From: Clostridia bacterium
Lineage (GTDB): Bacteria > Bacillota > Clostridia > UBA1381 > UBA9506
Length of the DNA: 64,000 bases
Direction of reading: 5' to 3'
NCBI GenBank assembly: GCA_017416855.1
Contig: JAFQAZ010000030.1
Span: 1 to 64,000 of the forward strand
In this document: positions 16,094 to 23,851 of the stretch, one piece after another
How the letters are laid out: every line of letters starts with the position of its first letter
Position numbering within the stretch: position 1 is the first letter of the stretch
The notes under the pieces: generated by a model
The model's database searches: none
Seen by the model: the letters and a program-made list of their open reading frames with translations, nothing else
Told to the model about the DNA's origin: nothing
Program-made: the position numbers and the translations under genes

Positions 16094-17230
16094 ATGATTA
16101 AAAAGCAGACAATAGAATATAAAATAGTAAGCATAATAGGATTAGCAGGAGAGATACAGACAGAAGAAATATATAAATTAAGATATGGAAAAGAGTATAT
16201 AAGAAAAACAATAAGTAAGTTAATAACAAAGAAATGTATTAAAGTATATAAGTTTGATAATAAGAAATATTTAAGATTAACAGTAGCTTGTAAAAAGTAC
16301 TTATTGGAAAATTATCCTGAAAGATTTGAAAGCTTATTTAAAGGTGCAAACAGAACCAATAAAATACGAAATGAAGAACACAGACGAACGAGGTATCACA
16401 GACTTGGAGAGCTTTTAATTCTTTTAGACCTTGCAGACGTAAAAATATTCTCTGATGAAAAAACTCTTTGGAAAAAGACTCATGGATTTCAGGAAGCAGA
16501 CGGCACAGACTTTACAGACTATTCATCGGATAAAAAGACTGCGGAGTTCTATACCGGGGCAGAATTAAAATCATTCGGACTTTTAGGTAACGCAAGAACA
16601 TCAAGAGCAATGGGAATTATATATTCTCATCCTGATGTTTTTGTGTTATATTACTTTACCGATGAATTCCCGAAATTAGAATATAAGACGGAGCATAGTT
16701 TTTGTTTTGACGCCGGTTATCAAATTCACCATTATTTAAGACTTGATTATTATAGCCGGTCAAAAATTATTTTTATCGGGGACAGTATGAAAATATTTAA
16801 TGGTATTTTGAGAGATAAAAGAAAATCCACGGAAAAAATTGTTAGGATGAGTGACTATGATGACAGTGTTATGTTTTTAGATAAATCACACTATGGACCG
16901 GCCCAACTTAAATATTTTATCAGTGAAAGAAAACGCGAGGAACGGAAGAAAAACACTTATGACAGCTTTGGAGCAAAAGATCCCGGAAGATTTACGGCAT
17001 ATATACCCGGAAAGAGAACTAAAGTTGCAGATTGCACCACGTGTCATCCGTATGGGATTTATCTTCTTAAATCTTTAAGTACGGGGTTAAGACCTGATGT
17101 TGATAATCTCTATGTTGTTTGTTTTGACTTTCAGCTGGCTTGTATAAAGAAATACCTTGGCGATGCAGATAACATCACATACTACACATATAATTCCGAA
17201 AAAGCATTTGAAACGGAGGATTCAAGATGA
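16094..17230 (+). CDS. Mobile-element wHTH protein, replication-relaxation-like
   Basis: 378 residues behind AAGGAG. The N-terminal 75 residues look like a winged helix (IGLAGEIQTEEIYKL, then TISKLITKKCIKVYKF). The rest is alpha/beta with several conserved-looking acidic positions (DLADVKIFSDE, GAELKSFG) and a C-terminal segment with CTTCHPYG. This matches the general build of 'replication-relaxation' proteins of Firmicute plasmids and ICEs, but I cannot confirm the family. Its stop overlaps the next start (ATGA at 17227), tying it to the putative initiator. The role is likely element replication or copy control. Confidence 0.5.
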   Translation: MIKKQTIEYKIVSIIGLAGEIQTEEIYKLRYGKEYIRKTISKLITKKCIKVYKFDNKKYLRLTVACKKYLLENYPERFESLFKGANRTNKIRNEEHRRTRYHRLGELLILLDLADVKIFSDEKTLWKKTHGFQEADGTDFTDYSSDKKTAEFYTGAELKSFGLLGNARTSRAMGIIYSHPDVFVLYYFTDEFPKLEYKTEHSFCFDAGYQIHHYLRLDYYSRSKIIFIGDSMKIFNGILRDKRKSTEKIVRMSDYDDSVMFLDKSHYGPAQLKYFISERKREERKKNTYDSFGAKDPGRFTAYIPGKRTKVADCTTCHPYGIYLLKSLSTGLRPDVDNLYVVCFDFQLACIKKYLGDADNITYYTYNSEKAFETEDSR

Positions 17231-18171
17231 AAAAATATATAACTAAAAAAGAAAAAGGGTTTGTGCAGATATCAAATAGCATTCTGTCGGATCCTAATAT
17301 AAGCTTGAAAGCTAAGACTGTGCTTGCGATTATGTTATCACTTCCTGATAACTGGGATTTCAGCATAGAAGGAATTGCAGGTAAATGCAAAGAGAGCAAA
17401 GATTGTATTGCTAAAGCAATTAATGAACTTATTGATGCGGGCTATGTGAAAAGAACTAAAACCCGTGGAGAAGATGGCAGAATAATAAAATGGGATTACG
17501 AGGTTTTTGAAGAACCTTATAAAACAAATGAACAGAGTGACAAAGAGTCGTGTGAGGAAAAACCTGACACGGCTCTTTCATATCAGGAAAAACCATCTCA
17601 GGATACTTCTGATAAGGAATATCCTGAAGAGGTAAATCCAGAACAGGTTTTTCCGGAACTGGATAATCCAACAGAGGAAATTCCTGATGAGGAAACCAAG
17701 GGTACATATAATACTATAATAAACAAAAAAGAAAATAATAATATTTTATTTAGTAATACTCAATCCAATCCTATCCAATCCAAACATAAGATTAGTTTTA
17801 ATATGTCTGAGATAGAATTGAAAGAATGTATGGTTAAAGACAACATCGAATATGATATCCTTCTGCAAAAATTTCCGGGTAAACGCGCTATGATTGATGA
17901 AATCGTAGAACTTATGGTCGAGGTACTCTGTTCAAAAAGAGAAACGATGACTATCGCAAGTGATACACACCCGATAGAACAGGTCAAGGAACGCTTTAAG
18001 TCTATTGATGATGGGCATATAGAATACATACTTGAGTGTCTTGATAAAAACACAACCGAAATTCATAACATCAAGCAATACTTGTTATCTGTTATTTACA
18101 ACGCACCTCAGACTATGGATAACTATTATACCGTAGCTGTAAACTATGATTTGTGTGGGCAATTGAAGTAG
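17227..18171 (+). CDS. Replication initiator-like protein (helix-turn-helix plus DUF6017-like)
   Basis: 314 residues. The N-terminal wHTH (about residues 10-85: ISNSILSDPNISLKAKTVLAI, quoted in part as SLKAKTVL, then WDFSIEGIAGKC) resembles the DNA-binding domain of RepA_N/DnaD-type initiators. A low-complexity acidic, proline-rich linker follows (about 95-160). The C-terminal 110 residues, with EIVELMVEVLCSKRET, HIEYILECLDKNTTEIHNIK and a final YYTVAVNYD, match the DUF6017 region seen in Tn1549-type ICE initiators. It probably starts replication of the excised circle. Four 9-bp iteron-like repeats lie 70 bp downstream (18240-18274). Confidence 0.68.
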   Translation: MKKYITKKEKGFVQISNSILSDPNISLKAKTVLAIMLSLPDNWDFSIEGIAGKCKESKDCIAKAINELIDAGYVKRTKTRGEDGRIIKWDYEVFEEPYKTNEQSDKESCEEKPDTALSYQEKPSQDTSDKEYPEEVNPEQVFPELDNPTEEIPDEETKGTYNTIINKKENNNILFSNTQSNPIQSKHKISFNMSEIELKECMVKDNIEYDILLQKFPGKRAMIDEIVELMVEVLCSKRETMTIASDTHPIEQVKERFKSIDDGHIEYILECLDKNTTEIHNIKQYLLSVIYNAPQTMDNYYTVAVNYDLCGQLK

Positions 18172-18239
18172 TCGTTTACAACAGTTTTCGGATAGAAAAT
18201 ATATTTTCCGCGAATTCCATATGATTTTCCGGTTTTTTT

Positions 18240-18274
18240 GTGGAAAAAGTGGAAAAAGTGGAAAAAGTGGAAAA
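18240..18274. repeat. Four tandem 9-bp repeats (GTGGAAAAA), iteron-like
   Basis: Three exact copies of GTGGAAAAA and a fourth lacking the last base run head to tail. They lie just downstream of the initiator-like gene and directly before a consensus promoter. TTTTCC-containing inverted partners lie at 18203-18232. The arrangement fits iterons of a replication origin or operator repeats for the downstream regulator. Confidence 0.6.
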
Positions 18275-18277
18275 TCT

Positions 18278-18306
18278 CTTGACGATTCCCCGACTTTTGT
18301 ATATAA
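18278..18306 (+). promoter_or_regulatory. Promoter of the AlbA_2-domain gene
   Basis: TTGACG (18278-18283), a 17-bp spacer and TATAAT, immediately after the 9-bp repeats. Because the promoter lies here, translation of the following gene must begin downstream of it. Confidence 0.72.
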
Positions 18307-18332
18307 TATCAGGTGAAAGGAGTGTTGTTGTA

Positions 18333-19631
18333 GTGATAGAAAGTGAAAGAAACGAGTTCAAAAGAGAATATACAGATAACATCCTGAAAACGGTAATTGC
18401 TTTTGCAAATACTGCGGGTGGAAAAATTCTGATTGGTGTTGATGACAACGGTACCCCGATAGGAATAAACGATATGGATGGCTGTTATACAAAAGTGACC
18501 AATGCTGTAAGAGACAGTATCTCTCCTGATGTTACCATGTTTACAAAATACACTTTACATGAGAATGATAAAACGATTGAAATTATGGTGTCGGAGGGCA
18601 CAAATAAACCATACTTTTTGAAAACAAAAGGGATGCGACCGGAGGGCGTGTATATCCGTCATGGCGCATCTTCAGCACCTGCCTCTGTTGATAAAATAAG
18701 ACAAATGATAAAGTTATCAGAAAAAGAAACCTTCGAAAGTGGTCGTGCATTAAATCAGGAGCTTCATTTTACAGAAGCGGCAAAGGAGTTTTCCATAAAA
18801 AAAATAGATTTTGGCAAGGAAAAATATGTTTCTCTGGGAATCGTCAATCCCGATGACGAGTTGTATACAAACCTTGCAACACTTTTATCAGACGAATGTG
18901 AGCATACGATAAAGGTTGCCATCTTCGATGGCAATGATAAGAAAACCTTTAAGGACCGAAAAGAATTTACGGGTTCATTATTTAAACAGTTGCGTACTTG
19001 TTATGAATATCTGGAGCTTTGTAATCACACTGCTGCCACATTTAAAGGTCTTGACAGAATCGACAGAGAGGATTATCCAGCATCGGCATTAAGAGAAGCA
19101 TTATTAAACGCACTTGTTCACCGTGACTATGCTTTCAGTGGGAGCATAATGGTCAACATTTTTGACGACAGGATAGAATTTGTTTCCCTTGGCGGCTTGG
19201 TGAACGGATTATCAAAAGAAGATATCTTAAGAGGAGTATCACAAACCCGAAACCAAAATCTTGCCAATGTTTTATACAGATTAAAACACATCGAAGCATA
19301 CGGAACGGGTATCCAAAGAATCTTTGATTTATATGCAGAGGATACTGTTAAACCAGAGATTATTATTACAGATAACACCTTTACTATGGTACTTCCTAAT
19401 CGAAATGCAGAAAATGACAGCAAAAAAGATGTTGTATCTGTTCTTGCTACACAACAAGAACAGCTCATTATTGATTACATTAAAGATAACGGTAGCATTA
19501 CAGATGATGAAATTCAAACTATGTTAGAGATAAAAAAATCAAGAGCCTATGTCATTGTAAAATCAATGAAAGACAAAGGCATCCTTATCACCAAGGGTAG
19601 GGGTAATGATAAAAAGCACTATTTAAAATAA
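18333..19631 (+). CDS. AlbA_2 (Schlafen-type) / HATPase_c_4 domain protein
   Basis: 432 residues from GTG 18333, with AAAGGAG 10 bases upstream; a longer open frame from 18240 contains the promoter and is rejected. The N-terminal domain (about 1-120) with ESERNEFKREYT, AFANTAGGKILIGVDDNG and GVYIRHGASSAPAS is the AlbA_2 nucleic-acid-associated fold. The middle ALREALLNALVHRDYAFSG and GTGIQRIF segment is the GHKL-like HATPase_c_4 domain. The C-terminal 60 residues form a winged helix (GSITDDEIQTML). Such proteins are usually transcription regulators or defence-related. In this place it may control element functions. Confidence 0.8.
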   Translation: MIESERNEFKREYTDNILKTVIAFANTAGGKILIGVDDNGTPIGINDMDGCYTKVTNAVRDSISPDVTMFTKYTLHENDKTIEIMVSEGTNKPYFLKTKGMRPEGVYIRHGASSAPASVDKIRQMIKLSEKETFESGRALNQELHFTEAAKEFSIKKIDFGKEKYVSLGIVNPDDELYTNLATLLSDECEHTIKVAIFDGNDKKTFKDRKEFTGSLFKQLRTCYEYLELCNHTAATFKGLDRIDREDYPASALREALLNALVHRDYAFSGSIMVNIFDDRIEFVSLGGLVNGLSKEDILRGVSQTRNQNLANVLYRLKHIEAYGTGIQRIFDLYAEDTVKPEIIITDNTFTMVLPNRNAENDSKKDVVSVLATQQEQLIIDYIKDNGSITDDEIQTMLEIKKSRAYVIVKSMKDKGILITKGRGNDKKHYLK

Positions 19632-19787
19632 CTACACGTAAACGCACAGGGAGTCATCCACTTAAAAACTAAGGCAGTGTGAGAATATTTCTGTAAATTC
19701 AATTTTTCTATGATAAAATATTCGTTTTTAGGGGCAGGAACAGCCAGATTATGGCTTTCCTGCCTTAGCTGTAATATAGCACGGATT

Positions 19788-20660
19788 TTACGCCATGTCA
19801 AGGGAGGTCTCGTAATTTACAATAAAAACAAGTAATTTGGCAGGGGTATTGTTCCTCTTCCGTTTCCATTTTGCCAGTTTTTTTAAATTCATTGTTGCAA
19901 ACTTAAGCCTTACCCAGTTTGTTACCTGTGCAAGACCTGTGTATGGAGTATATGTCATTGCGTGCTTTTCTTTAGCATCTGCAAATACTCTCTCAATTTT
20001 CTCTTTTCGCAGTTTATATAAATCAGCATATTTAGGCGTATAACGAATATCTTCTGCAAGATCTATGTAATCTGACCATATATGTTTAGTGACTGTCTTT
20101 ATGCAATCCTTTGATTCTGTGCATAAGTGCCTTGTAGGGCAATTTTTACATATTTCAGGATTGCTTTTATATTCTCTGCAGCCATCACGATTTGTAGTTC
20201 TGTAATCTAACACTTGGTATTCAGGACAAATAATGCAATCATAATATTCGTCATATACATATTTCCACCACTCATGATTGCCTTTCTTTGTCATCGGTCT
20301 TTTATAGACTGTGGATAACACTCTGCCGTCATCAAATATCTTTTTACAAATATGGGGCGTTTCCTCTGTTAAGCTATAGCCTAAAAACCAACGGTAAGCA
20401 ATATTTAAAGATACCTCATCAGCAGTCCTGCGTAACGATGGTAATCCATACAAATGTTGAATTAAGACCATTTTAAAAAGAACAACAGGGTCTATACTGG
20501 GTCTGCCATTATCATCGCAATACAGTTCTTCCACAAACTCATATATTTTTGAAAAATCTACTGCACTACTTATTTGTCTTAACAAATGGTCTTGTGGTAC
20601 TAAATCTTCTATGCTTATCATTTCGACTTGATATATGTTTTCATAGCCTTTTTGCATCAT
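19788..20660 (-). pseudogene. IS1182-family transposase, internally deleted
   Basis: 290 residues. The N-terminal 95 residues (VPQDHLLRQISSAVDFSKIY, GRPSIDPVVLFKMVLIQHLY) are the DUF772 region, and the C-terminal 150 residues (CPEYQVLDYRTTNRDGCREY through ERVFADAKEKHAM and KFATMNLKKLA) are the end of the DDE_Tnp_1 domain. IS1182 transposases are about 440-500 residues; the central part that should hold the first catalytic Asp is missing after KKIFDDGR. The frame stays open across the deletion, but the product should be inactive. It separates the replication-type module from the carbohydrate cargo. Confidence 0.82.
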
Positions 20661-20713
20661 CTTGCATCACCATATTTATTATACCACAAAACGAAGAAAA
20701 AGCCCAGAGTTTT

Positions 20714-20734
20714 CTGGACTTTTTCGACAGTCTG
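20714..20734. repeat. Probable right terminal repeat of the IS1182-like element
   Basis: GGACTTTTTCGACAGTC matches the general form of IS1182-family ends and lies 54 bp outside the transposase start. I could not find a good inverted match on the left side (19632-19787), so the other end may be lost. Confidence 0.4.
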
Positions 20735-20763
20735 AAACCACAGCAGAGATGCTGTGGTTTTTT
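20735..20763. terminator. Strong hairpin terminator
   Basis: AAACCACAGCA pairs with TGCTGTGGTTT around GAGA in a perfect 11-bp stem with T and A tracts on both sides. The 170 bp that follow to the next gene hold nothing further that I can name. Confidence 0.75.
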
Positions 20764-20935
20764 GTATCATTTATCCTCTGATAATTATAAAAGGAAAAGG
20801 CATATTAAATATTTAAGCTTACTGTATTTTGAAATCAAATTATCATAATATTTTTTCTATAATAATGTATTTTCCTTCCGGGTTCACGAAAAATTCTTTA
20901 AAGTTATAGTTGGTTATTATATTATCGTAAGAGAC

Positions 20936-22720
20936 TTAATTAAAATCAAATGAAATTACAGGAATTTTTTGTTTGTCTCCCCAACTGTCAAGAAGAATTA
21001 AACTTAATTTCTCCAATGGTTGATTGATACTTAAATGGTATGAACGTTTACGGTTATTTTTAATGTGCAATAATTCAAAAATTTTTCCATTTAATTCCCC
21101 TACAAGTTTAAATTCTTTGCATAAAGTTTTAGGCATACACATTTGGGGGCTGTCTAGACGTTGGTTTGAACGAGTTAAGAGGTTACGTTCGTTATCTGAA
21201 CCGGGAAGAGTATATCGGTTTAAATCGCTACAGAATACAATGTGAATAGCGGAGACAATTTCTGTATCGAGTGTATAGCTGAGTGTTTCTCCGGCTTTTG
21301 CTATATAAGAACAGTTATCTTCGTTGGTTCCGTACAGTCTGTGTGCTCTGTCTTGACCATTCCTGATGATGTCATTTTTTATGTTTAATTTGGCTTTTTT
21401 ACACACTGTTGAGATACTTCTGACTTTTGATGGCAAGAAGCAGTCTTCGTTCATAAGCAATTCTTGGAGATGTAGGATTTTGTTCAGATAAACCTCGTGC
21501 GGAGTACATTGGTTTTTAACGGCTATAGATGCAGCTTTGCCTACAGCCTCGCCTAACAAAGCACAGGTTGCCATAACTCTAATACTGCTTAAAGCTACGT
21601 GGGTCATACTGATATTCCTTCCTGCAAAAAACAGATTTTCTACATTTTTTGAATATAAACAACGGTAGGGTATAGAGTAGGGCGAAGGTGTCCCAAAAGT
21701 GGTATTGGATTTTCCTTTATGATAAAATCCGTCAGGAAAATGGTCATCAAGTACCCAACCGCCGTATGCAATTTCATCGTCAAAAACCGTATTATCGCTA
21801 ATATCCTTTTGGGTAATCATATATTCGCCGCACATTCTTCGGGATTCCCGTTTTCCGGGCAAAAATCCCAAGAAATCTAAATCCCACTTTTCAGAATTAA
21901 AATTTCCTGAATTTTTTATATAATTCCAAGTGCCCGTTGCAAGTGCCAATAGCTCATCACGCAATATTTCCGTATCATCAATAGTGTTACGGTCTCCGCC
22001 TAATTCAAGATACCAGAAGTTTACACCGTCTTCGTGGATATCTACATACCTGCCTTTAAAGTTTTCTTCGTTAAGTGAGGCACTCCAAACAGGGGGGATG
22101 TATTTTATGTTTTGAAGGGTTTCTCGTCCCTGGATGAGACAAGACATACCCATTGTCATCTCATCGGCTGTTTTTCTTGCGGTAGCTTCACCAAATTCAC
22201 TGCCTGCTTCCCGTCCGATACGAAATTCTGCATCGCAAAGTGGGGCAAGAATACTATCGCCGGAGCAGTCACAAAAAAATTTGGATTTAACTTCATAATA
22301 ACATTGCGTTGTCATTTGATAGCCTGTAACTGTTCTGATTTTAGTATTTCTGTTATGCGAAAATGCACCCTTTTCAATTTTTGCATCCAAACAGGTACAA
22401 TTTAACAGTAATGTAATGTTCTTTTCACGGCGAACGAAATCATATAAAACAGTATCCCAAATGGCATAACTTTTTGTTGGGTTTCGATATAAATTTTCCA
22501 AGGCTATTTCCTCTAAAATGCCCGTTTCACGGTTGTTTTCTCCATTGGCACCGCAGATCCACATGCGAATTTCTGATGATGCGTTGCCTCCTAAGACAGG
22601 GCGCTCGTGCATAAGTACTACTTTGATACCTTCTCTTGCAGCAGCAATTGCGGCAACAAGTCCTGCCATACCGCCTCCGATAACACATAAATCACAATCA
22701 ATATAGTTTTTCTTAAGCAA
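20936..22720 (-). CDS. FAD-dependent oxidoreductase (FAD_oxidored type)
   Basis: 594 residues. It starts at TTG 22720, the only codon correctly spaced from a strong GGGAGG; a GTG nearby runs into a stop. The FAD-binding motif CVIGGGMAGLVAAIAAAREG (12-31) is followed by LGGNASSEIRMW, typical of the large FAD oxidoreductase family (PF12831) often found in carbohydrate loci. Middle motifs include FFCDCSGDSILAPL and FFAGRNISMTHVALSSIRVM. The C-terminal 130 residues are a beta-rich extension. No signal peptide. It may oxidise a sugar or uronic-acid derivative released by the island; the substrate is unknown. Confidence 0.83.
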   Translation of the reverse strand: MLKKNYIDCDLCVIGGGMAGLVAAIAAAREGIKVVLMHERPVLGGNASSEIRMWICGANGENNRETGILEEIALENLYRNPTKSYAIWDTVLYDFVRREKNITLLLNCTCLDAKIEKGAFSHNRNTKIRTVTGYQMTTQCYYEVKSKFFCDCSGDSILAPLCDAEFRIGREAGSEFGEATARKTADEMTMGMSCLIQGRETLQNIKYIPPVWSASLNEENFKGRYVDIHEDGVNFWYLELGGDRNTIDDTEILRDELLALATGTWNYIKNSGNFNSEKWDLDFLGFLPGKRESRRMCGEYMITQKDISDNTVFDDEIAYGGWVLDDHFPDGFYHKGKSNTTFGTPSPYSIPYRCLYSKNVENLFFAGRNISMTHVALSSIRVMATCALLGEAVGKAASIAVKNQCTPHEVYLNKILHLQELLMNEDCFLPSKVRSISTVCKKAKLNIKNDIIRNGQDRAHRLYGTNEDNCSYIAKAGETLSYTLDTEIVSAIHIVFCSDLNRYTLPGSDNERNLLTRSNQRLDSPQMCMPKTLCKEFKLVGELNGKIFELLHIKNNRKRSYHLSINQPLEKLSLILLDSWGDKQKIPVISFDFN

Positions 22721-22738
22721 AGAAAAACACCTCCCACA

Positions 22739-22766
22739 TTGACAAGAACTATTTTTGTGCTATAAT
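22739..22766 (+). promoter_or_regulatory. Promoter of the PocR/AraC regulator gene
   Basis: TTGACA (22739-22744), a 16-bp spacer and TATAAT (22761-22766), in the divergent gap between the FAD oxidoreductase and the regulator. Unlike the other island promoters it has a consensus -35 and no GTGAC-type sites, so this regulator is probably made constitutively. Confidence 0.75.
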
Positions 22767-22833
22767 TATATTATATTTTGATTGGTGTTTCTATGAAAAT
22801 CATGCAGAAAAATATAAAGAAAGTGCAAAGGAT

Positions 22834-23670
22834 ATGGAAAAATTAGTAAATGATATTATTTCGTTTTTAAAATATTTAAATGACGAGTGTAAGTTGTATG
22901 TTTCTTTTCATCTTAATCAGGAAGTTCACAATTGTTTACCGCATCATATTAATACGATGATTTTATCTTATAATTGTCATAGAAATGCGTATTGTATCAA
23001 GGTTAAAGTTAAAAACAAAGCCTTATGTCTTATGAATCAAGAGAAAATATTACAAAAATCAAAACCCAGGGAAGCGTTTTGTAATACCTGTCATTGTGGT
23101 GTCTGTGAATACATATATCCTATTGGTAAGGAAGAGAGAGTTGTAGGCTTTGTAGCGGTCAGTGGATATAGGAGGGCTATGGAAAAAGAACATCAAATTG
23201 TTGATTCTTATTTATGGGAAAATAATCTGTCGGCAGAAATGCCTATCAAATTGTGCGATGCTGTTATTCCTCCGCTTGTCGTTATGTTAGAACAAATGCT
23301 TATAAAATATTCTACGGAAACCGAAAATGAATATAATTCCATTTTACGTTTTTTAAGTGAATATCACACGAAAATAACTCTTTCGGATTTGGCTTCGCAT
23401 TTTAAAAGAAGCAAATCCCACATCAGTCATCTGTTCAAAACAAAAAGTGGAATAAGTATCAGGGCATATTGTAACGATTTGAAATTACACGATGCATTAC
23501 ATTTTCTTATCACGACGGATCTTCCTATTACGGAAATTGCATTTAATGTAGGTTTTGACGATACAAGTTATTTTATCTGTCTTTTTAAGAAAAAATTTGG
23601 TATGTCACCTCTTAAATATAGAAAATTAAAACAAAATAACTTTATTTTGCATAATAATATAAGAAATTAG
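22834..23670 (+). CDS. AraC-family regulator with PocR-type sensory domain
   Basis: 278 residues. The first 160 residues hold a cysteine-rich block, CNTCHCGVCEYIYPI, and GFVAVSGYR, typical of the PocR ligand-binding domain. The C-terminal 100 residues contain two helix-turn-helix units (LASHFKRSKSHISHLFK and ITEIAFNVGFDDTSYFICLFKKKFG, quoted in part: ITEIAFNVGF, SPLKYRKLK). The protein is cytoplasmic and could sense a small ligand or metal. Its ribosome site (AAAGGA) is very close to the start, so translation may be weak. It is one of two candidate activators for the four GTGAC-type promoters of the island. Confidence 0.85.
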   Translation: MEKLVNDIISFLKYLNDECKLYVSFHLNQEVHNCLPHHINTMILSYNCHRNAYCIKVKVKNKALCLMNQEKILQKSKPREAFCNTCHCGVCEYIYPIGKEERVVGFVAVSGYRRAMEKEHQIVDSYLWENNLSAEMPIKLCDAVIPPLVVMLEQMLIKYSTETENEYNSILRFLSEYHTKITLSDLASHFKRSKSHISHLFKTKSGISIRAYCNDLKLHDALHFLITTDLPITEIAFNVGFDDTSYFICLFKKKFGMSPLKYRKLKQNNFILHNNIRN

Positions 23671-23764
23671 AATTTATTTAAAAGTATTTAAAATTTTATG
23701 ATTTATGATAAAATTAATTTAGAGGTGCGTTAATAAGATTAAACTTGCATTGTTGCTAAAACAT

Positions 23765-23817
23765 GTGACTTTTCATAAAAATAGTCTCTTTTAATTATTA
23801 TGTAGTCATGTTAGTAT
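23765..23817 (+). promoter_or_regulatory. Island promoter A: GTGAC-type tandem sites plus -10
   Basis: Half-site GTGACTT at 23765, second half-site GTCTCTT at 23784 (19 bp apart) and -10 TAGTAT at 23812 (28 bp further). The same spacing recurs at 26217, 31881 and 50888. It lies before the sensor-regulator gene, implying autoregulation. Confidence 0.72.
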
Positions 23818-23851
23818 TATTATAGGAGATTGTATAATTAGAGGGAGAAGT

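Noticed and set aside
18240-18274. CRISPR array
   Set aside because: Units are 9 bp with no spacers and no cas genes; they are simple tandem repeats. No CRISPR array was seen elsewhere in the window.
18240-18332. N-terminal extension of the AlbA_2 protein (MEKVEKVEKVEN start)
   Set aside because: This stretch is made of the 9-bp repeats and contains the gene's own promoter; the ribosome site points to GTG 18333.
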